The translations under genes were made by a program, and so were the position numbers. The notes beneath the pieces are model-generated. The model was not told the origin of the DNA and ran no database searches. It saw only the letters and a list, made by a program, of their open reading frames with translations. From Loxodes magnus (Eukaryota; Ciliophora; Karyorelictea; Loxodida; Loxodidae), in NCBI GenBank assembly GCA_946699065.1, contig CAMPDV010001197.1, positions 61,474 to 125,473 of the forward strand: a stretch of DNA of 64,000 bases, given 5' to 3'. Below, one piece after another: positions 23,968 through 39,200 of the stretch. Positions within the stretch are counted from its first letter, which is position 1; every line of letters begins with the position of its first letter.

Positions 23968-26900
23968 AAACTGATCTTCAGAATCTTTTACTTGCTTTTC
24001 TTATTCACTTTTCTTTTCATTCTTTTAAACATCTTAAAACTTTCAAATACATAAACTGATCTTCAGAATCTTTTACTTGCTTTTCTTATTCACTTTTCTT
24101 ATCATTCTTTTAAACTTCTTAAAACTTTCAAATGCATAAACTGATCTTCAGACTCTTTTACTTGCTTTTCTTATTCACTTTTCTTATCATTCTTTTAAAC
24201 TTCTTAAAACTTTCAAATTAATAAACTAATCTTCAGACTCTTTTACTTGCTTTTCTTATCATTCTTTTAAACTTCTTAAAACTTTTAAATACATAAACTG
24301 ATCTTAAGACTCTTTTACTTGCTTTTCTTATCATTCTTTTAAACATCATAAAACTTTCAAATTAATAAACTGATCTTCAGAATCTTTTACTTGCTTTTCT
24401 TATTCACTTTTCTTATCATTCTTTTAAACTTCTTAAAACTTTCAAATTTATAAACTGATCTTCAGACTCTTTTACTTGCTTTTCTTATCATTCTTTTAAA
24501 CATCTTAAAACTTTCAAATAACTAAACTGATCTTCAGACTCTTTTACTTGCATTTCTTATTCACTTTTCTTATCATTCTTTTAAACTTCTTAAAGCTTTC
24601 AAATACATAAACTGATCTTCAGACTCTTTTACTTGCTTTTCTTATCATTCTTTTAAACTTCTTAAAACTTTCAAATACATAAACTGATCTTCAGACTCTT
24701 TTGCTTGCTTTTCTTATTCACTTTTCTTATCATTCTTTTAAACTTCTTAAAACTTTCAAATACATAAACTGATTTTCAGACTCTTTTACTTGCTTTTCTT
24801 ATTCACTTTTCTTATCATTCTTTTAAACTTCTTAAAACTTTCAAATTTATAAACTGATCTTCAGACTCTTTTACTTGCTTTTCTTATCATTCTTTTAAAC
24901 TTCTTAAAACTTTCAAATACATAAACTGATCTTCAGACTCTTTTGCTTGCTTTTCTTATTCACTTTTCTTATCATTCTTTTAAACTTCTTAAAACTTTCA
25001 AATACATAAACTGATCTTCAGACTCTTTTACTTGCTTTTCTTATCATTCTTTTAAACTTCTTAAAACTTTCAAATACATAAACTGATCTTCAGACTCTTT
25101 TACTTGCTTTTCTTATTCACTTTTCTTATCATTCTTTTAAACTTCTTAAAACTTTCAAATACATAAACTGATCTTCAGACTCTTTTACTTGCTTTTCTTA
25201 TTCACTTTTCTTATCATTCTTTTAAACTTCTTAAAACTTTCAAATACATAAACTGATCTTCAGAATCTTTTACTTGCTTTTCTTATTCACTTTTCTTATC
25301 ATTTTTTTAAACTTCTTAAAGCTTTCAAATACATAAACTGATCTTCAGAATCTTTTACTTGCTTTTCTTATTCACTTTTCTTTTCATTCTTTTAAACTTC
25401 TTAAAACTTTCAAATTAATAAACTGATCTTCAGACTCTTTTACTTGCTTTTCTTATTCACTTTTCTTATCATTCTTTTAAACTTCTTAAAACTTTCAAAT
25501 ACATAAACTGATCTTCAGACTCTTTTACTTGCTTTTCTTATCATTCTTTTAAACTTCTTAAAACTTTCAAATTAATAAACTGATCTTCAGACTCTTTTAC
25601 TTGCTTTTCTTATCATTCTTTTAAACTTCTTAAAACTTTCAAATACATAAACTGATCTTCAGACTCTTTTACTTGCTTTTCTTATTCACTTTTCTTATCA
25701 TTCTTTTAAACTTCTTAAAACTTTCAAATACATAAACTGATCTTCAGACTCTTTACTTGCTTTTCTTATCATTCTTTTAAACTTCTTAAAACTTTTAAAT
25801 TAATAAACTGATCTTCAGAATCTTTTACTTGCTTTTCTTATTCACTTTTCTTATCATTCTTTTAAACTTCTTAAAACTTTCAAATTAATAAACTGATCTT
25901 CAGACTCTTTTACTTGCTTTTCTTATCATTCTTTTAAACTTCTTAAAACTTTCAAATACATAAACTGATCTTCAGACTCTTTTGCTTGCTTTTCTTATTC
26001 ACTTTTCTTATCATTCTTTTAAACTTCTTAAAACTTTCAAATACATAAACTGATCTTCAGACTCTTTTACTTGCTTTTCTTATTCACTTTTCTTATCATT
26101 CTTTTAAACTTCTTAAAACTTTCAAATACATAAACTGATCTTCAGAATCTTTTACTTGCTTTTCTTATTCACTTTTCTTATCATTTTTTTAAACTTCTTA
26201 AAGCTTTCAAATACATAAACTGATCTTAAGACTCTTTTACTTGCTTTTCTTATTCACTTTTCTTATCATTCTTTTAAACTTCTTAAAACTTTCAAATACA
26301 TAAACTGATCTTCAGACTCTTTTACTTGCTTTTCTTATTCACTTTTCTTATCATTCTTTTAAACTTCTTAAAACTTTCAAATTAATAAACTGATCTTCAG
26401 ACTCTTTTACTTGCTTTTCTTATTCACTTTTCTTATCATTCTTTTAAACTTCTTAAAATTTTCAAATACATAAACTGATCTTCAGAATCTTTTACTTGCT
26501 TTTCTTATTCACTTTTCTTATCATTCTTTTAAACTTCTTAAAGCTTTCAAATACATAAACTGATCTTCAGACTCTTTTACTTGCTTTTCTTATTCACTTT
26601 TCTTATCATTCTTTTAAACTTCTTAAAACTTTCAAATACATAAACTGATCTTCAGACTCTTTTACTTGCTTTTCTTATTCACTTTTCTTATCATTCTTTT
26701 AAACTTCTTAAAACTTTCAAATACATAAACTGATCTTCAGAATCTTTTACTTGCTTTTCTTATTCACTTTTCTTATCATTCTTTTAAACTTCTTAAAGCT
26801 TTCAAATACATAAACTGATCTTCAGACTCTTTTACTTGCTTTTCTTATTAACTTTTCTTATCATTCTTTTAAACTTCTTAAAACTTTCAAATACATAAAC

Positions 26901-28546
26901 TGATCTTCAGACTCTTTTACTTGCTTTTCTTATTCACTTTTCTTATCATTCTTTTAAACTTCTTAAAACTTTCAAATACATAAACTGATCTTCAGAATCT
27001 TTTACTTGCTTTTCTTATTCACTTTTCTTATCATTTTTTTAAACTTCTTAAAACTTTCAAATACATAAACTGATCTTCAGACTCTTTTACTTGCTTTTCT
27101 TATTCACTTTTCTTATCATTCTTTTAAACTTCTTAAAACTTTCAAACACATAAACTGATCTTCAGAATCTTTTACTTGCTTTTCTTATCATTCTTTTAAA
27201 CTTCTTAAAACTTTCAAATACATAAACTGATCTTCAGACTCTTTTACTTGCTTTTCTTATTCACTTTTCTTATCATTCTTTTAAACTTCTTAAAACTTTC
27301 AAATACATAAACTGATCTTCAGAATCTTTTACTTGCTTTTCTTATTCACTTTTCTTATCATTCTTTTAAACTTCTTAAAACTTTCAAATTAATAAACTGA
27401 TCTTCAGACTCTTTTAGTTGCTTTTCTTATTCACTTTTCTTATCATTCTTTTAAACTTCTTAAAACTTTCAAATACATAAACTGATCTTCAGACTCTTTT
27501 ACTTGCTTTTCTTATCATTCTTTTAAACTTCTTAAAGCTTTCAAATACATAAACTGATCTTCAGACTCTTTTACTTGCTTTTCTTATTCACTTTTCTTAT
27601 CATTCTTTTAAACTTCTTAAAACTTTCAAATACATAAACTGATCTTCAGACTCTTTTACTTGCTTTTCTTATTCACTTTTCTTATCATTCTTTTAAACTT
27701 CTTAAAACTTTCAAATACATAAACTGATCTTCAGAATCTTTTACTTGCTTTTCTTATTCACTTTTCTTATCATTCTTTTAAACTTCTTAAAACTTTCAAA
27801 TTAATAAACTGATCTTCAGACTCTTTTACTTGCTTTTCTTATTCACTTTTCTTATCATTCTTTTAAACTTCTTAAAACTTTCAAATACATAAACTGATCT
27901 TCAGACTCTTTTACTTGCTTTTCTTATTCACTTTTCTTATCATTCTTTTAAACTTCTTAAAACTTTCAAATACATAAACTGATCTTCAGAATCTTTTACT
28001 TGCTTTTCTTATTCACTTTTCTTATCATTCTTTTAAACTTCTTAAAACTTTCAAATTAATAAACTGATCTTAAGACTCTTTTACTTGCTTTTCTTATCAT
28101 TCTTTTAAACTTCTTAAAACTTTCAAATACATAAACTGATCTTCAGAATCTTTTACTTGCTTTTCTTATTCACTTTTCTTATCATTCTTTTAAACTTCTT
28201 AAAACTTTCAAATACATAAACTGATCTTCAGAATCTTTTACTTGCTTTTCTTATTCACTTTTCTTTTCATTCTTTTAAACTTCTTAAAACTTTCAAATAC
28301 ATAAACTGATTTTCAGACTCTTTTACTTGCTTTTCTTATTCACTTTTCTTATCATTCTTTTAAACTTCTTAAAACTTTCAAATTAATAAACTGATCTTCA
28401 GACTCTTTTACTTGATTTTCTTATCATTCTTTTAAACTTCTTAAAACTTTCAAATTAATAAACTGATCTTCAGACTCTTTTACTTGCTTTTCTTATCATT
28501 CTTTTAAACTTCTTAAAACTTTCAAATTAATAAACTGATCTTCAGA

Positions 28547-28614
28547 CTCTTTTACTTTTCTTATCATTCTTTTAAACTTCTTAAAACTTTCAAATTAATA
28601 AACTGATCTTCAGA
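28547..28614 (+). repeat. 68-bp monomer, shortest copy noticed
   Basis: The start reads ctcttttacttttcttatc, which is four bases shorter than the short form because ttgc is missing. It lies in a run of short taataaac monomers. Confidence 0.85.
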
Positions 28615-31600
28615 CTCTTTTACTTGCTTTTCTTATTCACTTTTCTTATCATTCTTTTAAACTTCTTAAAACTTTCAAATACATAAACTGATCTTCAGAC
28701 TCTTTTACTTGCTTTTCTTATTCACTTTTCTTATCATTCTTTTAAACTTCTTAAAACTTTCAAATTAATAAACTGATCTTCAGACTCTTTTACTTGCTTT
28801 TCTTATTCACTTTTCTTATCATTCTTTTAAACTTCTTAAAGCTTTAAAATACATAAACTGATCTTCAGACTCTTTTACTTGCTTTTCTTATTCACTTTTC
28901 TTATCATTCTTTTAAACTTCTTAAAACTTTCAAATAAATAAACTGATCTTCAGACTCTTTTACTTGATTTTCTTATTCACTTTTCTTATCATTCTTTTAA
29001 ACTTCTTAAAGCTTTAAAATACATAAACTGATCTTCAGACTCTTTTACTTGCTTTTCTTATTCACTTTTCTTATCATTCTTTTAAACTTCTTAAAACTTT
29101 CAAATACATAAACTGATCTTCAGACTCTTTTACTTGCTTTTCTTATTCACTTTTCTTATCATTCTTTTAAACTTCTTAAAGCTTTAAAATACATAAACTG
29201 ATCTTCAGACTCTTTTACTTGCTTTTCTTATTCACTTTTCTTATCATTCTTTTAAACTTCTTAAAACTTTCAAATACATAAACTGATCTTAAGACTCTTT
29301 TACTTGCTTTTCTTATTCACTTTTCTTATCATTCTTTTAAACTTCTTAAAACTTTCAAATACATAAACTGATCTTAAGACTCTTTTACTTGCTTTTCTTA
29401 TCATTCTTTTAAACTTCTTAAAACTTTCAAATACATAAACTGATCTTCAGACTCTTTTACTTGCTTTTCTTATTCACTTTTCTTATCATTCTTTTAAACT
29501 TCTTAAAACTTTCAAATACATAAACTGATCTTCAGACTCTTTTACTTGCTTTTCTTATTCACTTTTCTTATCATTCTTTTAAACTTCTTAAAACTTTCAA
29601 ATACATAAACTGATCTTCAGACTCTTTTACTTGCATTTCTTATTCACTTTACTTATCATTCTTTTAAACTTCTTAAAACTTTAAAATACATAAACTGATC
29701 TTCAGACTCTTTTACTTGCTTTTCTTATTCACTTTTCTTATCATTCTTTTAAACTTCTTAAAACTTTCAAATTAATAAACTGATCTTCAGACTCTTTTAC
29801 TTGCTTTTCTTATTCACTTTTCTTATCATTCTTTTAAACTTCTTAAAACTTTCAAATACATAAACTGATCTTCAGACTCTTTTACTTGCATTTCTTATTC
29901 ACTTTACTTATCATTCTTTTAAACTTCTTAAAACTTTCAAATACATAAACTGATCTTCAGACTCTTTTACTTGCTTTTCTTATCATTCTTTTAAACTTCT
30001 TAAAACTTTCAAATTAATAAACTGATCTTCAGACTCTTTTACTTGCTTTTCTTATTCACTTTTCTTATCATTCTTTTAAACTTCTTAAAACTTTCAAATA
30101 AATAAACTGATCTTCAGACTCTTTTACTTGCTTTTCTTATTCACTTTTCTTATCATTCTTTTAAACTTCTTAAAACTTTCAAATACATAAACTGATCTTC
30201 AGACTCTTTTACTTGCATTTCTTATTCACTTTACTTATCATTCTTTTAAACTTCTTAAAGCTTTCAAATACATAAACTGATCTTAAGACTCTTTTACTTG
30301 CATTTCTTATCATTCTTTTAAACTTCTTAAAACTTTCAAATACATAAACTGATCTTCAGACTCTTTTACTTGCTTTTCTTATTCACTTTTCTTATCATTC
30401 TTTTAAACTTCTTAAAACTTTCAAATACATAAACTGATCTTCAGACTCTTTTACTTGCATTTCTTATTCACTTTTCTTATCATTCTTTTAAACTTCTTAA
30501 AACTTTCAAATACATAAACTGATCTTCAGACTCTTTTACTTGCTTTTCTTATCATTCTTTTAAACTTCTTAAAACTTTCAAATACATAAACTGATCTTCA
30601 GACTCTTTTACTTGCATTTCTTATTCACTTTTCTTTTCATTCTTTTAAACTTCTTAAAACTTTCAAATACATAAACTGATCTTAAGACTCTTTTACTTGC
30701 TTTTCTTATCATTCTTTTAAACTTCTTAAAACTTTCAAATACATAAACTGATCTTCAGACTCTTTTACTTGCTTTTCTTATTCACTTTTCTTATCATTCT
30801 TTTAAACTTCTTAAAACTTTCAAATACATAAACTGATCTTCAGACTCTTTTACTTGCTTTTCTTATCATTCTTTTAAACTTCTTAAAACTTTCAAATACA
30901 TAAACTGATCTTCAGACTCTTTTACTTGCTTTTCTTATTCACTTTTCTTATCATTCTTTTAAACTTCTTAAAACTTTCAAATTAATAAACTGATCTTCAG
31001 ACTCTTTTACTTGCTTTTCTTATTCACTTTTCTTATCATTCTTTTAAACTTCTTAAAACTTTCAAATTAATAAACTGATCTTCAGACTCTTTTACTTGCT
31101 TTTCTTATTCACTTTTCTTATCATTCTTTTAAACTTCTTAAAACTTTCAAATACATAAACTGATCTTCAGACTCTTTTACTTGCATTTCTTATTCACTTT
31201 TCTTATCATTCTTTTAAACTTCTTAAAACTTTCAAATTAATAAACTGATCTTCAGACTCTTTTACTTGCATTTCTTATTCACTTTTCTTATCATTCTTTT
31301 AAACTTCTTAAAACTTTCAAATTAATAAACTGATCTTCAGACTCTTTTACTTGCTTTTCTTATTCACTTTTCTTATCATTCTTTTAAACTTCTTAAAACT
31401 TTCAAATACATAAACTGATCTTCAGACTCTTTTACTTGCTTTTCTTATCATTCTTTTAAACTTCTTAAAACTTTCAAATACATAAACTGATCTTAAGACT
31501 CTTTTACTTGCTTTTCTTATTCACTTTTCTTATCATTCTTTTAAACTTCTTAAAGCTTTAAAATACATAAACTGATTTTCAGACTCTTTTATTTGTTTTT

Positions 31601-33399
31601 CTTATCATTCTTTTAAACTTCTTAAAACTTTCAAATACATAAACTGATCTTCAGACTCTTTTACTTGCTTTTCTTATTCACTTTTCTTATCATTCTTTTA
31701 AACTTCTTAAAACTTCCAAATACATAAACTGATCTTAAGACTCTTTTACTTGCTTTTCTTATTCACTTTTCTTATCATTCTTTTAAACTTCTTAAAGCTT
31801 TCAAATACATAAACTGATCTTAAGACTCTTTTACTTGCTTTTCTTATCATTCTTTTAAACTTCTTAAAACTTTCAAATACATAAACTGATCTTCAGACTC
31901 TTTTACTTGCATTTCTTATTCACTTTTCTTATCATTCTTTTAAACTTCTTAAAACTTTCAAATACATAAACTGATCTTCAGACTCTTTTACTTGCTTTTC
32001 TTATTCACTTTTCTTATCATTCTTTTAAACTTCTTAAAACTTTCAAATTAATAAACTGATCTTCAGACTCTTTTACTTGCTTTTCTTATTCACTTTTCTT
32101 ATCATTCTTTTAAACTTCTTAAAACTTTCAAATTAATAAACTGATCTTCAGACTCTTTTACTTGCTTTTCTTATCATTCTTTTAAACTTCTTAAAACTTT
32201 CAAATACATAAACTGATCTTCAGACTCTTTTACTTGCTTTTCTTATCATTTTTTTAAACATCTTAAAACTTTCAAATTAATAAACTGATCTTCAGAATCT
32301 TTTACTTGCTTTTCTTATTCACTTTTCTTATCATTCTTTTAAACTTCTTAAAACTTTCAAATTAATAAACTGATCTTCAGACTCTTTCACTTGCTTTTCT
32401 TATTCACTTTTCTTATCATTCTTTTAAACTTCTTAAAACTTTCAAATACATAAACTGATCTTAAGACTCTTTTACTTGCTTTTCTTATTCACTTTTCTTA
32501 TCATTCTTTTAAACTTCTTAAAACTTTCAAATTAATAAACTGATCTTCAGACTCTTTTACTTGCTTTTCTTATTCACTTTTCTTATCATTCTTTTAAACT
32601 TCTTAAAACTTTCAAATACATAAACTGATTTCAGACTCTTTTACTTGCTTTTCTTATTCACTTTTCTTATCATTCTTTTAAACTTCTTAAAACTTTCAAA
32701 TACATAAACTGATCTTCAGACTCTTTTACTTGCTTTTCTTATTCACTTTTCTTATCATTCTTTTAAACTTCTTAAAACTTTCAAATTAATAAACTGATCT
32801 TCAGACTCTTTTACTTGCTTTTCTTATTCACTTTTCTTATCATTCTTTTAAACTTCTTAAAGCTTTCAAATACATAAACTGATCTTCAGACTCTTTTACT
32901 TGCTTTTCTTATTCACTTTTCTTATCATTCTTTTAAACTTCTTAAAACTTTCAAATACATAAACTGATTTCAGACTCTTTTACTTGCTTTTCTTATCATT
33001 CTTTTAAACTTCTTAAAGCTTTCAAATACATAAACTGATCTTCAGACTCTTTTACTTGCTTTTCTTATTCACTTTTCTTATCATTCTTTTAAACTTCTTA
33101 AAACTTTCAAATACATAAACTGATTTCAGACTCTTTTACTTGCTTTTCTTATTCACTTTTCTTATCATTCTTTTAAACTTCTTAAAACTTTCAAATACAT
33201 AAACTGATCTTCAGACTCTTTTACTTGCTTTTCTTATTCACTTTTCTTATCATTCTTTTAAACTTCTTAAAACTTTCAAATTAATAAACTGATCTTCAGA
33301 CTCTTTTACTTGCTTTTCTTATTCACTTTTCTTATCATTCTTTTAAACTTCTTAAAGCTTTAAAATAAATAAACTGATCTTCAGACTCTTTTACTTGCT

Positions 33400-33997
33400 T
33401 TTCTTATTCACTTTTCTTATCATTCTTTTAAACTTCTTAAAACTTTCAAATAAATAAACTGATCTTCAGACTCTTTTACTTGCTTTTCTTATTCACTTTT
33501 CTTATCATTCTTTTAAACTTCTTAAAGCTTTAAAATACATAAACTGATCTTCAGACTCTTTTAGTTGCTTTTCTTATTCACTTTTCTTATCATTCTTTTA
33601 AACTTCTTAAAGCTTTAAAATACATAAACTGATCTTCAGACTCTTTTACTTGCTTTTCTTATTCACTTTTCTTATCATTCTTTTAAACTTCTTAAAACTT
33701 TCAAATTAATAAACTGATCTTCAGACTCTTTTACTTGCTTTTCTTACTTGCTTTTCTTATCATTCTTTTAAACTTCTTAAAACTTTCAAATTAATAAACT
33801 GATCTTCAGACTCTTTTACTTGCTTTTCTTATTCACTTTTCTTATCATTCTTTTAAACTTCTTAAAACTTTCAAATACATAAACTGATCTTCAGACTCTT
33901 TTACTTGCTTTTCTTATTCACTTTTCTTATCATTCTTTTAAACTTCTTAAAACTTTCAAATTAATAAACTGATCTTCAGACTCTTTTACTTGCTTTT
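33400..33997. repeat. 0.6-kb block repeated at 35667-36264 (offset 2267 bp)
   Basis: The shared order is: aaataaataaact, aagctttaaaa, ttagttgc with aagctttaaaa, long taataaac, the doubled acttgc monomer (33726 and 35993), then long monomers. The offset equals 25 long plus 2 short monomers minus two bases, and exactly two gatttcag monomers (35390 and 35559) lie in between. Confidence 0.85.
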
Positions 33998-35666
33998 CTT
34001 ATTCACTTTTCTTATCATTCTTTTAAACTTCTTAAAACTTTCAAATACATAAACTGATCTTCAGACTCTTTTACTTGCTTTTCTTATTCACTTTTCTTAT
34101 CATTCTTTTAAACTTCTTAAAACTTTCAAATACATAAACTGATCTTCAGACTCTTTTACTTGCATTTCTTATTCACTTTTCTTATCATTCTTTTAAACTT
34201 CTTAAAACTTTCAAATACATAAACTGATCTTCAGACTCTTTTACTTGCTTTTCTTATCATTCTTTTAAACTTCTTAAAACTTTCAAATTAATAAACTGAT
34301 CTTCAGACTCTTTTACTTGCATTTCTTATTCACTTTTCTTATCATTCTTTTAAACTTCTTAAAACTTTCAAATACATAAACTGATCTTCAGACTCTTTTA
34401 CTTGCTTTTCTTATCATTCTTTTAAACTTCTTAAAACTTTCAAATACATAAACTGATCTTCAGACTCTTTTACTTGCTTTTCTTATTCACTTTTCTTATC
34501 ATTCTTTTAAACTTCTTAAAACTTTCAAATACATAAACTGATCTTCAGACTCTTTTACTTGCTTTTCTTATTCACTTTTCTTATCATTCTTTTAAACATC
34601 TTAAAGCTTTAAAATACATAAACTGATCTTCAGACTCTTTTACTTGCTTTTCTTATTCACTTTTCTTATCATTCTTTTAAACTTCTTAAAACTTTCAAAT
34701 ACATAAACTGATCTTCAGACTCTTTTACTTGCTTTTCTTATTCACTTTTCTTATCATTCTTTTAAACTTCTTAAAGCTTTCAAATACATAAAATGATCTT
34801 CAGACTCTTTTACTTGCTTTTCTTATTCACTTTTCTTATCATTCTTTTAAACTTCTTAAAACTTTCAAATAAATAAACTGATCTTCAGACTCTTTTACTT
34901 GCTTTTCTTATTTACTTTTCTTATCATTCTTTTAAACTTCTTAAAACTTTCAAATTAATAAACTGATCTTCAGACTCTTTTACTTGCTTTTCTTATTCAC
35001 TTTTCTTATCATTCTTTTAAACTTCTTAAAGCTTTAAAATACATAAACTGATCTTAAGACTCTTTTACTTGCTTTTCTTATTCACTTTTCTTATCATTCT
35101 TTTAAACTTCTTAAAACTTTCAAATTAATAAACTGATCTTAAGACTCTTTTACTTGCTTTTCTTATTCACTTTTCTTATCATTCTTTTAAACTTCTTAAA
35201 ACTTTCAAATACATAAACTGATCTTCAGACTCTTTTACTTGCTTTTCTTATTCACTTTTCTCATCATTCTTTTAAACTTCTTAAAACTTTCAAATACATA
35301 AACTGATCTTCAGACTCTTTTACTTGCTTTTCTTATTCACTTTTCTTATCATTCTTTTAAACTTCTTAAAACTTTCAAATACATAAACTGATTTCAGACT
35401 CTTTTACTTGCTTTTCTTATTCACTTTTCTTATCATTCTTTTAAACTTCTTAAAACTTTCAAATACATAAACTGATCTTCAGACTCTTTTACTTGCTTTT
35501 CTTATTCACTTTTCTTATCATTCTTTTAAACTTCTTAAAACTTTCAAATACATAAACTGATTTCAGACTCTTTTACTTGCTTTTCTTATTCACTTTTCTT
35601 ATCATTCTTTTAAACTTCTTAAAACTTTCAAATTAATAAACTGATCTTCAGACTCTTTTACTTGCT

Positions 35667-36264
35667 TTTCTTATTCACTTTTCTTATCATTCTTTTAAAC
35701 TTCTTAAAACTTTCAAATAAATAAACTGATCTTCAGACTCTTTTACTTGCTTTTCTTATTCACTTTTCTTATCATTCTTTTAAACTTCTTAAAGCTTTAA
35801 AATACATAAACTGATCTTCAGACTCTTTTAGTTGCTTTTCTTATTCACTTTTCTTATCATTCTTTTAAACTTCTTAAAGCTTTAAAATACATAAACTGAT
35901 CTTCAGACTCTTTTACTTGCTTTTCTTATTCACTTTTCTTATCATTCTTTTAAACTTCTTAAAACTTTCAAATTAATAAACTGATCTTCAGACTCTTTTA
36001 CTTGCTTTTCTTACTTGCTTTTCTTATCATTCTTTTAAACTTCTTAAAACTTTCAAATTAATAAACTGATCTTCAGACTCTTTTACTTGCTTTTCTTATT
36101 CACTTTTCTTATCATTCTTTTAAACTTCTTAAAACTTTCAAATACATAAACTGATCTTCAGACTCTTTTACTTGCTTTTCTTATTCACTTTTCTTATCAT
36201 TCTTTTAAACTTCTTAAAACTTTCAAATTAATAAACTGATCTTCAGACTCTTTTACTTGCTTTT
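35667..36264. repeat. Right copy of the 2267-bp-offset block
   Basis: This is the partner of 33400-33997, ending where it has a short monomer and the left copy a long one. It contains the doubled acttgc monomer at 35993-36077. Confidence 0.85.
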
Positions 36265-39200
36265 CTTATCATTCTTTTAAACTTCTTAAAACTTTCAAAT
36301 ACATAAACTGATCTTCAGACTCTTTTACTTGCTTTTCTTATCATTCTTTTAAACTTCTTAAAACTTTCAAATAAATAAACTGATCTTCAGACTCTTTTAC
36401 TTGCATTTCTTATTCACTTTTCTTATCATTCTTTTAAACTTCTTAAAACTTTCAAATAAATAAACTGATCTTCAGACTCTTTTACTTGCTTTTCTTATTC
36501 ACTTTTCTTATCATTCTTTTAAACTTCTTAAAACTTTCAAATTAATAAACTGATCTTCAGACTCTTTTACTTGCTTTTCTTATTCACTTTTCTTATCATT
36601 CTTTTAAACTTCTTAAAACTTTCAAATACATAAACTGATCTTCAGACTCTTTTACTTGCATTTCTTATTCACTTTTCTTATCATTCTTTTAAACTTCTTA
36701 AAACTTTCAAATACATAAACTGATCTTCAGACTCTTTTACTTGCTTTTCTTATCATTCTTTTAAACTTCTTAAAACTTTCAAATTAATAAACTGATCTTC
36801 AGACTCTTTCACTTGCTTTTCTTATTCACTTTTCTTATCATTCTTTTAAACTTCTTAAAACTTTCAAATACATAAACTGATCTTCAGACTCTTTTACTTG
36901 CTTTTCTTATCATTCTTTTAAACTTCTTAAAACTTTCAAATTAATAAACTGATCTTCAGACTCTTTTACTTGCTTTTCTTATTCACTTTTCTTATCATTC
37001 TTTTAAACTTCTTAAAACTTTCAAATACATAAACTGATCCTCAGACTCTTTTACTTGCATTTCTTATTCACTTTTCTTATCATTCTTTTAAACTTCTTAA
37101 AACTTTCAAATACATAAACTGATCTTCAGACTCTTTTACTTGCTTTTCTTATTCACTTTTCTTATCATTCTTTTAAACTTCTTAAATCTTTCAAATTAAT
37201 AAACTGATCTTCAGACTCTTTTACTTGCTTTTCTTATTCACTTTTCTTATCATTCTTTTAAACTTCTTAAAACTTTAAAATACATAAACTGATCTTCAGA
37301 CTCTTTTACTTGCTTTTCTTATCATTCTTTTAAACTTCTTAAAACTTTCAAATACATAAACTGATCTTAAGACTCTTTTACTTGCTTTTCTTATTCACTT
37401 TTCTTATCATTCTTTTAAACTTCTTAAAACTTTCAAATACATAAACTGATCTTAAGACTCTTTTACTTGCTTTTCTTATCATTCTTTTAAACTTCTTAAA
37501 ACTTTCAAATTAATAAACTGATCTTCAGACTCTTTTACTTGCTTTTCTTATTCACTTTTCTTATCATTCTTTTAAACTTCTTAAAACTTTCAAATTAATA
37601 AACTGATCTTCAGACTCTTTTACTTGCATTTCTTATTCACTTTTCTTATCATTCTTTTAAACTTCTTAAAACTTTCAAATACATAAACTGATCTTCAGAC
37701 TCTTTTACTTGCTTTTCTTATTCACTTTTCTTATCATTCTTTTAAACTTCTTAAAACTTTCAAATACATAAACTGATCTTCAGACTCTTTTACTTGCTTT
37801 TCTTATTCACTTTTCTTATCATTCTTTTAAACTTCTTAAAACTTTCAAATTAATAAACTGATCTTCAGACTCTTTTACTTGCTTTTCTTATTCACTTTTC
37901 TTATCATTCTTTTAAACTTCTTAAAACTTTCAAATTAATAAACTGATCTTCAGACTCTTTTACTTGCTTTTCTTATTCACTTTTCTTATCATTCTTTTAA
38001 ACTTCTTAAAACTTTCAAATACATAAACTGATCTTCAGACTCTTTTACTTGCTTTTCTTATTCACTTTTCTTATCATTCTTTTAAACTTCTTAAAGCTTT
38101 AAAATACATAAACTGATTTCAGACTCTTTTACTTGCTTTTCTTATTCACTTTTCTTATCATTCTTTTAAACTTCTTAAAACTTTCAAATTAATAAACTGA
38201 TCTTCAGACTCTTTTACTTGCATTTCTTATTCACTTTTCTTATCATTCTTTTAAACTTCTTAAAACTTTCAAATTAATAAACTGATCTTCAGACTCTTTT
38301 ACTTGCTTTTCTTATTCACTTTTCTTATCATTCTTTTAAACTTCTTAAAACTTTCAAATACATAAACTGATCTTCAGACTCTTTTACTTGCTTTTCTTAT
38401 TCACTTTTCTTATCATTCTTTTAAACTTCTTAAAACTTTCAAATTAATAAACTGATCTTCAGACTCTTTTACTTGCTTTTCTTATTCACTTTTCTTATCA
38501 TTCTTTTAAACTTCTTAAAACTTTCAAATTAATAAACTGATCTTCAGACTCTTTTACTTGCTTTTCTTATTCACTTTTCTTATCATTCTTTTAAACTTCT
38601 TAAAGCTTTAAAATACATAAACTGATCTTCAGACTCTTTTAGTTGCTTTTCTTATTCACTTTTCTTATCATTCTTTTAAACTTCTTAAAGCTTTAAAATA
38701 CATAAACTGTTCTTCAGACTCTTTTACTTGCTTTTCTTATTCACTTTTCTTATCATTCTTTTAAACTTCTTAAAACTTTCAAATACATAAACTGATTTCA
38801 GACTCTTTTACTTGCTTTTCTTATCATTCTTTTAAACTTCTTAAAGCTTTCAAATACATAAACTGATCTTCAGACTCTTTTACTTGCTTTTCTTATTCAC
38901 TTTTCTTATCATTCTTTTAAACTTCTTAAAACTTTCAAATACATAAACTGATTTCAGACTCTTTTACTTGCTTTTCTTATTCACTTTTCTTATCATTCTT
39001 TTAAACTTCTTAAAACTTTCAAATACATAAACTGATCTTCAGACTCTTTTACTTGCTTTTCTTATTCACTTTTCTTATCATTCTTTTAAACTTCTTAAAG
39101 CTTTAAAATACATAAACTGATCTTCAGACTCTTTTAGTTGCTTTTCTTATTCACTTTTCTTATCATTCTTTTAAACTTCTTAAAGCTTTAAAATACATAA

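Larger units (their letters stand above)
20200..28800. repeat. Middle zone marked by acataaactgattttcag
   Basis: Eight monomers here have gattttcag directly after aactttcaaatacataaact, with the g at 20245, 21311, 21553, 22364, 23247, 23901, 24771 and 28308. The change removes the GATC site. The zone is also enriched in ttcttttcattc monomers, for example near 20691, 20861, 21270, 22150 and 23690. Right of this zone gattttcag occurs mainly in a different linkage, after aagctttaaaatac. Confidence 0.75.
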
